A DNA stretch of 64,000 nucleotides from Sphingobacterium detergens. GTDB taxonomy: Bacteria > Bacteroidota > Bacteroidia > Sphingobacteriales > Sphingobacteriaceae. Position numbers and translations under genes: made by a program. Where the stretch lies: assembly GCF_003610355.1 (NCBI RefSeq), contig NZ_RAPY01000006.1, positions 124,001-188,000 of the forward strand. Direction: 5' to 3'. The notes below the pieces were generated by a model, which was not told the origin of the DNA, ran no database searches, and saw only the letters and a list, made by a program, of their open reading frames with translations. This document shows, piece by piece, positions 27,230 to 36,700 of the stretch (position 1 is the first letter of the stretch; every line of letters begins with the position of its first letter).

Positions 27230-30200
27230 TTAAAATGATGCACTAATACTAAATCCGAAGGAACGGACACCCGGAAGGGCGCCAAATTCGATGCCTTGTG
27301 CATTACCAATACCATTGATCGCTTCAGGATTTAAATTCTCTGGTAAACTCGTGTAAATGTAAAATAGATCACGACCAATGAGCGATGCGGACATCCCTTG
27401 GAAGAATTTAGTTTTTTGAACCACAGATTTTGGAATTTGATAGGTTAATCTGACTTCGCGTAGTTTAGCCCAAGAATTTTCTAAAACAGCCAAACTTCTA
27501 GGCATTTTGATATCTGACCAAGCAGCATAAGATCCAGCATATTTCCACATATAGTGAACGACATCTTTATTTTCCGTTCCATCAGCAAATACACCGTCCA
27601 AAATTACACCATGATTTGCTTTTGATCCATCTGGATAGGTGTATGGCAAGCCTCCGCCATCGCGTTCCAATAGGGTCTGTGGTGAAAGACCATTACCCAT
27701 GGCTGTGGAATAGCTCCCGCTCCAAATATCACCCCCCCATTTGAAATCAGCCAATGCATAGAGTGAAAAATCTTTATAGCGTAGATTGGTTCCCAGACCA
27801 CCTGTTAATTTTGGATTAGCATTACCAATTGGTACCTGATCGCCAGTTACTTTATACCTCGTCCCAGTAGGATTTCCTTTTCCATCCAATACACGTTCTA
27901 CAAGCCTTCTATCGCTGTTTTCATAGTATTCGAAGTCCGATCCATAGATTGTTCCAAAATTGTCACCTACTTTCACTTTCATCGTGACTCCATAACTCCC
28001 GAACATCTCATCTAAGTAATATTCGTTAATGCCTGGAGCCAATTTAACAAGCTTGTTCCTGTTATGCGCGCCATTTAATGTCAGATCCCACGAAAAATCC
28101 TGCGTTTTAATCGGTGTTCCCCGTAAAGTAAATTCAATACCCTGGTTTTGGAGTTCTCCTGAATTTGTTCGTACACCAGTAACGCCTGAAGAAGGAGCAA
28201 CGTTTAGGTCGATAATTTGATCAGTGGAATTGACTTTGTAGTAAGTAAAGGTCAATCCCAGGCGGTTTTTCAAAAAGCTCAGATCTGTTCCGAGTTCATA
28301 GGAAGTTGAACGTTGTGGTTTCAGTAAATCTACAGGCAATAAATTATTTGAAATTTTGCGGATCGGTTGGCCATTAAATGTTCCGGTACCATAGATATAT
28401 GAGGTCTGGTAAGGTTTTGTTCCAATCGCGCTTTTCGCAAATGCGGCTCTTAATTTTCCATAGTCGAACCAACTGGGTTTGCTTGCCCATTTTTCGGTAA
28501 AGACGTAGCTTAAGGAAGCTGCTGGATAATTATAGCTCCTTGTTTTGCTAGGCAAAGTTGAAGCCCAGTCATTTCTGAATGTTCCCTCAAAGAACAGGAA
28601 GTTATCATACGAGATATTGGCTATTCCAAACAAAGAATTTATTTGCTGTTCCATCCGTTCTTCGGTAGGTATAAAACCTGAAACCGAACCGTTTTTATTG
28701 ATATTTGCTAAATAAAATAAGAATGGATCATTGAACGGACCGTCATTAAATCCTTGTATACCGCGATAATTGGATTTCCAGGAACTTGCTCCGAACGAAA
28801 AACTCCCACTAAATTTGGATCCATTTAAGTTCTCCTTATGCACAGTCGCTAAAAAATCAAGATTTCGGTCTGTTGTTTTATAAAGTTCGTGTCCATATTT
28901 CCCTTGTAAGCCTTCTTTGTCCGTTGGGTAGGATTTCTTGTCGAATTCGTCAGAAGAGAAATTTCCTGAGGCTCTCCCCATTAAAGTTAACCAGTCTGTT
29001 AATTCAGCATTTAACTTTACGGTTCCTAATAGCTGATCACGGTTCAGTTCAGTATTGTTCATGAAAATGTTCCAATATTGATTTCTTCCATATCCACCAT
29101 AAGGATACCCCATATTGTAGACAGAGCCATCTAATAAATTTTTACTGCCATCGGGATTTCTGTAAATGTCTTTTTCAAGATTTTTATAATCCCGGGACAT
29201 ACCGTAGGTTGAAAATTTACCCCAGGAGTTATCACTATTACCGACATCTGGAGAATTAAGACGATAAAAGTTAATATAACTAGCCGAGACGTCTGCTGTT
29301 ACTTTCTTCGATATTTTGACGTTAGTTCCTAGATTGAAGGTGTTATTGTTAAAGTTGCTATTGGGAATGATAGAGGTGTTGTTTTGGCGTGTGTAAGATA
29401 AACGTACACTTCCTAGTTCATTTGCACCACTAAATGCGACATTATGGGTTTGTGTATTCCCTGTACGGTAAAATGATTGAATATTGTCCGGTTGTGGTGA
29501 GTAGTTTCTCTTGGTGCCATCCCACCATAGGATTTCTTGACCCTTCATTTCGGCTCCCCATGAAGCACCTGTTCCGTACCAGCTAAAGTAGTCCCAGGTA
29601 TTTTTCCCTCCCGGGACAGTACCGTGACTAAGCCATTTCTGGTCAGTAATATTTGTTCCGGACCAAGGGTCTGCACCTGGGTATCTTAATTGACCATTAG
29701 CGTCTACAGGTAAGGTTGGAATGGCCGAATATAGCGCGATCGCTCCGCCGTATCCGTATTTGTTTTGCATTTCTTGATAACGATAGGGGTCATTGGAACG
29801 AAATGAATAATTATAGTCAATTCCAAGTCCTTCTTTCAGTTTTCCTTTTTTTGTTGTTATTAAAACAACACCATTACCACCTCGTGCGCCGTACAATGCG
29901 GCCGCAGTTGGTCCTTTCAATACACTTACATCTTCAATATCATCCGCGTTGATAAAATTTAATATCGAACCCCAGTCCTGATAGGATCCACTTGCTTTGG
30001 TAATGTCATTTCCTTTACTTGTAATTTGATTGTTATCTATGGGCATACCATCAATGACATAGAGCGGTTGATTTGCTCCGGTTAATGAGGCTGCACCACG
30101 TATAACCACGCGTTGCGATCCCCCTTCAACACCATTAGACATGCTGATGTTCATTCCCGAAACTTTTCCCATTAGTCCAGTGGCAACAGTTGGTGCATTT

Positions 30201-30601
30201 GTTTGGGTAAGTTCACGACCACCAACTTTTTGTACTGAATAGCCCAGTGATTTGGCTTCACGTTTGATTCCTAATGCTGTAACGACAACTTCATCCAGGC
30301 TTGAATCATCGTTAGAGAGGGTTACATCGATAGTCTTTGTTGCATTGACTTGAATTTCCTGAGGTTTATATCCGACTATGGATATACGTAACGTTTCTCC
30401 TTGACTTGCTTGGATCGTAAAACTTCCGTTTTCATTGGTTTGGGTAGCTCGATTTGTTCCTTTTACAGAGACTGATACCCCAGCAATTGGTCCGTTTGCG
30501 TCCCTTACTGTACCCGTAATGGACTGCTGTGCATATAGCGATGTGACACTAAATATGGTGCACAACGCTAAACCTGCAGCTCGTTTTTGAAATAGACTCA
30601 T
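27230..30601 (-). CDS. SusC-family TonB-linked outer membrane protein (cassette 3)
   Basis: A 1123-residue importer, the longest of the set. Signal MSLFQKRAAGLALCTIFSVT (cleavage near LYAQQ), CarboxypepD_reg-like domain (GTVRDANGPIAGVSVSVKGT), EVVVTALGIKREAKSLGYSV, plug with VIDGMPIDNNQI and VLKGPTAAALYGARGGNGVV, and a barrel ending in FGFSISASF. It starts 26 bp after ROK3. The region before the plug closely matches the other cassette SusC proteins at protein and DNA level, while the barrel differs. It should import the glycan captured by the SusD at 25619. Confidence 0.95.
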   Translation of the reverse strand: MSLFQKRAAGLALCTIFSVTSLYAQQSITGTVRDANGPIAGVSVSVKGTNRATQTNENGSFTIQASQGETLRISIVGYKPQEIQVNATKTIDVTLSNDDSSLDEVVVTALGIKREAKSLGYSVQKVGGRELTQTNAPTVATGLMGKVSGMNISMSNGVEGGSQRVVIRGAASLTGANQPLYVIDGMPIDNNQITSKGNDITKASGSYQDWGSILNFINADDIEDVSVLKGPTAAALYGARGGNGVVLITTKKGKLKEGLGIDYNYSFRSNDPYRYQEMQNKYGYGGAIALYSAIPTLPVDANGQLRYPGADPWSGTNITDQKWLSHGTVPGGKNTWDYFSWYGTGASWGAEMKGQEILWWDGTKRNYSPQPDNIQSFYRTGNTQTHNVAFSGANELGSVRLSYTRQNNTSIIPNSNFNNNTFNLGTNVKISKKVTADVSASYINFYRLNSPDVGNSDNSWGKFSTYGMSRDYKNLEKDIYRNPDGSKNLLDGSVYNMGYPYGGYGRNQYWNIFMNNTELNRDQLLGTVKLNAELTDWLTLMGRASGNFSSDEFDKKSYPTDKEGLQGKYGHELYKTTDRNLDFLATVHKENLNGSKFSGSFSFGASSWKSNYRGIQGFNDGPFNDPFLFYLANINKNGSVSGFIPTEERMEQQINSLFGIANISYDNFLFFEGTFRNDWASTLPSKTRSYNYPAASLSYVFTEKWASKPSWFDYGKLRAAFAKSAIGTKPYQTSYIYGTGTFNGQPIRKISNNLLPVDLLKPQRSTSYELGTDLSFLKNRLGLTFTYYKVNSTDQIIDLNVAPSSGVTGVRTNSGELQNQGIEFTLRGTPIKTQDFSWDLTLNGAHNRNKLVKLAPGINEYYLDEMFGSYGVTMKVKVGDNFGTIYGSDFEYYENSDRRLVERVLDGKGNPTGTRYKVTGDQVPIGNANPKLTGGLGTNLRYKDFSLYALADFKWGGDIWSGSYSTAMGNGLSPQTLLERDGGGLPYTYPDGSKANHGVILDGVFADGTENKDVVHYMWKYAGSYAAWSDIKMPRSLAVLENSWAKLREVRLTYQIPKSVVQKTKFFQGMSASLIGRDLFYIYTSLPENLNPEAINGIGNAQGIEFGALPGVRSFGFSISASF

Positions 30602-30627
30602 AATGTAGGTGTTTGTATGAAAATAGT

Positions 30628-31791
30628 TTAGTTAATAATATTATCAATCAAGTGATCAGCAACCAATGCTGCAGTTCCCATTTGCTGCGCATCTTTGTGT
30701 AGTGACGAAATTTCTATTTTCGTCATTTTTGCTATCTTAGGAATACTGAATTCATTAATAGCAACTTGAATTTGGGGTGCTATGATGTCACCTACTTCTG
30801 CTCCACGGCCACTAATGATTATTTTGTTTGGATTGAGAATATGAAGTAATGTGGAAATACCTTTCCCTAACATATAGCCAATCTTCCCGAGGTTATTAAT
30901 TGCAATTTGGTCGCCTAATTTTGCTGCTTCGATCAATGCATCTGCTTTGTTGGAATTTACTTTAACAAAGGTTGAATAAATTGAATATTCACCATTCTCA
31001 ATATCGGATTCCGTGTTTTGTATTGCAGCGTTCAAAGATGCTTCAACCTCTAGGCAGCCTCTTTTCCCACAAGAACAGAGCGTATTTTTGTCAGATAGCG
31101 GGATATGGCTAAATTCGCCAGCAAAACCTGTTGCACCTTTAAAGATCTCACCATTTATAATGATTCCTAAACCAACACCCCAGTTTAAATTGATAACGAG
31201 TGTATGCGCGATGTCCACACCGTGGCCGAATTCTTTTTCTGCCCAAGCGATACAGCGGGAGTCATTGTCGATGACAGTTGTTATGTTTAGTTTTTCTTCA
31301 ATTTGTTTGTAGAGGTGGTGAAGGGAGGAATTTTTAGGATAAGAATCGTTGATTTTTTCTTCGGGATTAACGAATCCTGGCATACTGATGCCTACGCCGA
31401 TGATTTTCTTTTCTTCTATCTTACTTTCCTTGACAATATCTTCTAGCTTTTGGAGGATAATTTCGCCAGCATTCTGTTCTTTGAGATTAATAGGTACATC
31501 TTTTTGTTGGGCAATGATGTTATGGGCCAAATTGGAAATCGTGAAGGAACTATAATGTTGATCTATGGCGATACTGATGATAAGGTAGGGAAGTGTATTA
31601 TTTAGACCATATTTGGAAGCGCGGCGTCCCCCGGTTGATTCGCCTAAACCGTTATCAAGAATAAGTCCTTGTTTAACCAACTCGTTAATGTTTTTTGTAA
31701 CGATTGGAGTGCTTTTTGAAAGATTTTTTGAGATATCCGCAATTGATTGCGTCTCATTATAATATAATAATCTTAATATGTCGGCTTTCAT
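30628..31791 (-). CDS. ROK-family transcriptional regulator (cassette 3)
   Basis: A 387-residue ROK regulator. Winged helix (about 1-70) with STPIVTKNINELVKQGLILD and wing ESTGGRRASKYGL. The sugar domain has DNDSRCIAWAEKEFGHG, NLNWGVGLGIIINGEIF and CSCGKRGCLEVEAS, with the same zinc ligands as ROK1 and ROK2. The nucleotide-binding DxGGTK motif is replaced by SIAIDQHYSSF, arguing against kinase activity. It is the first gene of its unit, 26 bp before SusC. Its operator palindrome (31867-31892) is perfect and abuts the terminator of the preceding operon. Confidence 0.9.
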   Translation of the reverse strand: MKADILRLLYYNETQSIADISKNLSKSTPIVTKNINELVKQGLILDNGLGESTGGRRASKYGLNNTLPYLIISIAIDQHYSSFTISNLAHNIIAQQKDVPINLKEQNAGEIILQKLEDIVKESKIEEKKIIGVGISMPGFVNPEEKINDSYPKNSSLHHLYKQIEEKLNITTVIDNDSRCIAWAEKEFGHGVDIAHTLVINLNWGVGLGIIINGEIFKGATGFAGEFSHIPLSDKNTLCSCGKRGCLEVEASLNAAIQNTESDIENGEYSIYSTFVKVNSNKADALIEAAKLGDQIAINNLGKIGYMLGKGISTLLHILNPNKIIISGRGAEVGDIIAPQIQVAINEFSIPKIAKMTKIEISSLHKDAQQMGTAALVADHLIDNIIN

Positions 31792-31833
31792 CGGTATAAT
31801 TGGCTTGTGAAAGAATCGGTTATAATTGTAATA

Positions 31834-31866
31834 TAAAGATAAAGTATTTTGTGTATAAGTTCAAAA
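31834..31866 (-). promoter_or_regulatory. promoter of cassette-3 operon (ROK3-susC-susD)
   Basis: Read on the minus strand: -33 box TTTTG (31862-31866), 20 bp, -7 box TATCTTTA (31834-31841), about 42 bp before the ROK3 ATG. Same boxes and string TTTTGAACTTA as cassette 1. Confidence 0.7.
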
Positions 31867-31892
31867 TACTTTTTAAATATTTTTAAAAAGTA
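31867..31892. promoter_or_regulatory. putative ROK operator, cassette 3 (best copy)
   Basis: Perfect inverted repeat: arms TACTTTTTAAA (31867-31877) and TTTAAAAAGTA (31882-31892), spacer TATT. It lies directly against the -33 box on one side and the susD4 terminator stem on the other, leaving no spare bases. Confidence 0.7.
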
Positions 31893-31921
31893 GAAAGCCT
31901 AGACTTGATTCTAGGCTTTCT
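31892..31921 (-). terminator. terminator of the fourth SusCD operon
   Basis: Arms AGAAAGCCTAGA (31892-31903) and TCTAGGCTTTCT (31910-31921) form a 12-bp perfect stem. It ends the SusD4 transcript, with stop codon at 31947. The T-rich tail it needs on the minus strand (ACTTTTTAAAA) is supplied by the ROK3 operator itself. Confidence 0.85.
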
Positions 31922-31946
31922 GTGCGGGTAAATATTGAGCTAAGTG

Positions 31947-33701
31947 TTATTCGAAATTGGAATTGCTCCAATAAGGATTTACATTTCTTAGATTTTGCGG
32001 TACCCAAAAGATTGGATTTGTGAAATTGTCATCCGATTTGACTTTCGCATAATTATCTGGGTTGTTTTGTTGTTCTGCTGTAGGGTATCTTAATCTTTCA
32101 GGGAACGGTTTCATTACTTTTCCATTAAAAGTCATTGGTTCCAGTTTTGGATGTCTTGTTCTTCTGACTTCTGTCCATAATTCGTATGGGCACATGATGT
32201 TTAAATGGATATATTTTTGTTGCATAATAATTTCCAGTTTATCATCGGCATTGGTTTTAGCATTATATTTAGCTGCGATGAAGTCAGAATATTTTGTGAC
32301 ATCACTCGCGGCTGGTTTGGCTGGGTGTAATATCAGTTGACTTTTTTGGAAGTCACTTTCATCACTTCTATTATACCAAAAATTAGTAGAGTTAGAAATT
32401 GCATTTTTAATATGTGCATCAGCTGTACGACCGGTATTTCCTAAGTTTTTTAAAGTAATTTCGGCCAAGATCAAGTCTACTTCTGCTTGTGACATCATAT
32501 AGACTGGGAACTTCTTGTTCATAGTAATGTTGGCAAAGTTATAAAGAGATTTTGAATTCTGGTTGAAATGGTCACTTATATTCCCGTTAGGTCCACCTGT
32601 GTAATATTTTTCTCCGCCATCATAAATTGGTTTTTGGGCATCTGCATTCATACTGACTCCACGATAGTCTCCGATGGATTCGGCAAAATTACTATGCTTA
32701 GTTGGAAAGGCAATTACAGGTAGTCTAGGGTCATCTACACCTTTTTCATACGCAGAAGTGCCATAGTTCATCCTTTTTATTATTATATTAGGGATGAATG
32801 TGCCTGCCCAACCTTCAAATAATCCTCTAACCCATTCTCCACCGTTTCTTGGATCTAAGTCATAAGGCATTTGCCAAACCATATCTGTTGTAGGTAGATT
32901 GTTCTTTGCTAACGTTTCATTAATGTGCGTCTTCGCCGTATTTTCGTCTACTCCGGATATCCTTAATGCATATTTTAGGCGCAAAGCATTGATGTACTGA
33001 AGCCATTTATTGATGTCGCCTCGAAATGCAATATCTTGATTTTTAAATGTTGAAACAGCAGCAGGGCTCATTTTGCCGTATGCAGCAGGAAGTTCATCTG
33101 AGATCTTTTTTAAATCTCCCAATACACTTAGATAGATTTCTTTTGGATCATCATATTTTGGAAAAAATAAACGATCCTTGCCACGAAAGGCTTCTGAATA
33201 TGGTATCGAATTGTAAAAATCAACAGTTAATAGAGCTGCATAATCTTTAACAACTGTCACTAAATGATAGTATATGATATTATCGTCAAGCTCCTGCCCG
33301 GATACATTAGCTAGGTTGTCTTTGATCACAGCCCAAGCATTCGCGCGCTCATAAAACGCCTTCATTCTGTTCTGCCATAATTGGTTTTCACTTCCGAACC
33401 CGTTAACACCTGATAAGTCATCATAAAGACTAAACCAAGCATAGCGATCCGTTATATAGCGTTGTGAGACTTGTGTATAACCGGAAACACCCATGGCACC
33501 TGTTCCCGCTATATCCCACCACCATTCGCCGTAGTCTTGAACATAAAATTTCCATTGGTACAGTGTAGACGTAAATAATCCACTAAAAAGATTTCCTGTT
33601 TTGTCATATATTTCCGGATTGGTAAATTCCTTATCTAATGTCTTTTTACATCCAGTAAATAGGATAAAAACCGATGCAATTACTATTGATATTTTTTTCA
33701 T
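31947..33701 (-). CDS. SusD/RagB-family outer membrane lipoprotein (fourth pair)
   Basis: A 584-residue surface lipoprotein. Signal MKKISIVIASVFILFTG followed by the lipidated Cys18 (GCKKTLDKEF). SusD features include DFYNSIPYSEAFRGKDRLFF, KWLQYINALRLKYALRISGV and MSQAEVDLILAEITLKNLGN, with ELWTEVRRTRHPKLEPM near the C-terminus. It follows its SusC by 18 bp. This pair has no ROK gene of its own, but the promoter carries the shared palindrome. Ligand unknown; the SusD-typical TPR helices are intact and the loops differ from the other three. Confidence 0.93.
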   Translation of the reverse strand: MKKISIVIASVFILFTGCKKTLDKEFTNPEIYDKTGNLFSGLFTSTLYQWKFYVQDYGEWWWDIAGTGAMGVSGYTQVSQRYITDRYAWFSLYDDLSGVNGFGSENQLWQNRMKAFYERANAWAVIKDNLANVSGQELDDNIIYYHLVTVVKDYAALLTVDFYNSIPYSEAFRGKDRLFFPKYDDPKEIYLSVLGDLKKISDELPAAYGKMSPAAVSTFKNQDIAFRGDINKWLQYINALRLKYALRISGVDENTAKTHINETLAKNNLPTTDMVWQMPYDLDPRNGGEWVRGLFEGWAGTFIPNIIIKRMNYGTSAYEKGVDDPRLPVIAFPTKHSNFAESIGDYRGVSMNADAQKPIYDGGEKYYTGGPNGNISDHFNQNSKSLYNFANITMNKKFPVYMMSQAEVDLILAEITLKNLGNTGRTADAHIKNAISNSTNFWYNRSDESDFQKSQLILHPAKPAASDVTKYSDFIAAKYNAKTNADDKLEIIMQQKYIHLNIMCPYELWTEVRRTRHPKLEPMTFNGKVMKPFPERLRYPTAEQQNNPDNYAKVKSDDNFTNPIFWVPQNLRNVNPYWSNSNFE

Positions 33702-33719
33702 GATTGAATGTCTAATTGG

Positions 33720-36700
33720 TTAAAAACTAACGTTAACACCGAAAGTGAATGTTCTGACGGATGGATAAAACGAATTTTCAATGTAGGATTGTGCACCAAG
33801 AGCCGCTTCAGCATCAATATTTGGTATACTTTTGTAAAGATATCCGAGGTTTCTAGCAGCAGCCGTCAAAGTCAGCTTTTGGAGTTTTAAATTATTAGCC
33901 CATTGTTGCGGAATGGTGTATGAAACCGAGATCTCTCGAAATTTGATATAGTCGTTTTTGAATAAACGATCTGGCGGCCAAGATGTGCCAAGGTCATTGA
34001 TATAAGTTCCATAATAGGTGGGCGCGCTTACAATTTGGTTGTTTTTGACGTATGATCCATTTGATTCCATTACACCGTCCAAAATTATACCATCGTGATA
34101 AATTATCCCATCTTTGGAATCCGATGGAGCAGCTGCGTTATGTTGCGTTTGGATAAATTTGTTGTTTTTATCGATGTAATAAGCAACACCTCCATTTTCT
34201 TCGTCACGCCCTGGTAAGCTTTGCTTGATCACTCCTGTACCCATTAAATAATTATTGGTATAAGAAAATACAGATCCCCCGAATTTGTAATCCAATCCGA
34301 GGTGGAAATTGAACCCTTTGAAGAAGAAATCATTCATAAAACCGCCGAAAATATCGGGATTGACATTTTTTCCAATGTAGGAGACATCGTCAGATAATTG
34401 GTATAATCCATTTGGGCCAATAATCTTGTTTCCGCTATCATCTCTTTTATAGTCATAGGCTTTAATCTCGCCAATTCTTTTTCCTTCTTCAGCAAATACT
34501 TGGAAACCACTATTTCCAGTGATGTATTTTTGAGTGATTCCTGGGTATAATGCGATGACTTTTGAAAATTGGTTAGCAGCTGTAAATGTTAGATCCCATC
34601 TAAATTTTTCGTTCGCAATTGGAGCAGCTTTGATAAATATCTCGTGTCCCCAATTCCTTAAATTTCCGGTATTAATTTTGGCAGACGAGTAGCCTGTAGA
34701 GGAAGATAAGGGCTGAGAAATAATCTGATCGTAGGTATTGTTGTTATAAAACGAATAATCAATTTCTAATCTACTGTTTTGGAACCACCTTGTATTAAAT
34801 CCGATCTCTATTTCTCTTTTTCTAAACGGTTTTATCATTTCTAGGAAGAGACTGGATGGTGGAGTGACAGTAACTGGGCCATAAGAGTATGGTAACTGTC
34901 CCACACTAAAAACGTTATTTGCAAAATATCGATCTCCGGTAGCGGTCGATGGACCTCCACCGACATTTGCCCAGGCTACGCGAAGTTTACCATACTGTAG
35001 CTTGGGTATTTTAAAGTCGTTTGAAAAGTTCCATGTATAGGAAAGTCCAGGATAAAAATAGGAGTTATTAGGTGATTGTAAGGTAGAATTCCAGTCGTTT
35101 CGGGCCTGCAATTCCAAATAGTGACTTTCTTTATAAGATATTGTAGCCGATCCGAGCATGCTATATAAAACATCAGATCCTCTTCCATTTCCCATCACCT
35201 GACCTCGGGCTCCTGCAGTAGGCCAATTTGCAATATTGGCATTGTTTAATGAATACCAGTCTGGATACAATAAGCCCATATTCCCTGTGGAAGTAAACAT
35301 ATTGTTGTCGGTAATCTTTTGATATGCGCCACCTATAAATCCAAAAACATTCCAATCTTTGTTGAAACTATTTTCGTATTTCATGAGTCCTTGATAGTTT
35401 TGTACGGTTGTATTGCGTTTGGTCCATTTATATCCGCCTCCAATTCTATCTGGAACCATTCTGGTTATTTTATTTTCAGTAACAACATCTGTATTGGTGT
35501 AATCAATAGACGCTTGTCCAATAAATGAAACATGTGGACTAAATTGTAATGTCGTTTTGATTGAGCTGACTAAGTGGAATTTGGTGTCTTTATCTAGATT
35601 ATCATTCTGTTCCCAAAGAATATTAGAGGTGGCATTAGGCCAAAAGCCCGGTGAACCGCCCGCTAAACCATAGGGCTCAAGATCTTTTCTGTATCCTTGT
35701 GCGTCATGATAAAATCCTTTAATCCAATTGTAATCATAGTCGCGATTTAGGCCTGTAGCCACCCATTGTTGAATATTGGGCCTTCTATTTTTTGTGTTGA
35801 CGCTATACAAATTGTTCACAAATTCGAAACTGGCAAATTTCGATGGCATAAAATTCCCATTGAAACTAAATGTATTTTGCTTTTGTTTAAACCCAGGTAA
35901 TATATCGTTGTAGGTATTGGTGGTGTAGGATGCACGGGCGCTACCAATCTCGCCTCCCCCTGAAACGGCTATATTAGTCCTGTTATTAATTCCTGTTTTG
36001 AAAAAATTGATAAAGTTGTCCGGATAGGCATGATACGTACTCATGGTGCTATCATAAAGCATAATGTCTGAGTTATCAAATTTAGGCCCGAAACTAAATC
36101 TACTCAGTGGTAACTTTCTAATTTTTTTACCATTAATATCTGCATACTGGATATCATTGGTAGATGCTCCAGATCCATAGTCATTTTGGAAGTCAATATA
36201 AGTAAATGGTTTGTCAATACTTATCTGCTGGTTCACTTGAATTCCTAGCCCGCGTGTTTTTCGTCCACTTTTTGTTGTTACTAAAACAACACCATTTAAA
36301 GCTTGGCTACCATAAAGCACGGTGGCTTTCGCCCCTTTTAGGATCTCGATTGACTCAATATCTTCAGAATTTAAGTCATTTATTCCCGATCCCATATCAA
36401 AAGAATTCAAAGGATCATATCCCCTTGATTCCATTGAAGTACTTTCGTCATAAAGCGGTACACCGTCTACAACAAATAGTGGTCGTGTATTAGTCCCAGA
36501 TTCCAATCCTGCGGCTCCGCGAATACGAATATTGACGCCACCTGTTGGACCACCTGAACCTATATTGATGCCCACACCTGCGGCTTTTCCGTACATTGCT
36601 AGAAAAGGGTTCTGGGTTGCCCCTGCTTTTAGCAGGTCGTCGGAGGTAACGGTTGCTGTTGCATAACCTAACGATTTTTTATCTCTTTTGATGCCTAAAG

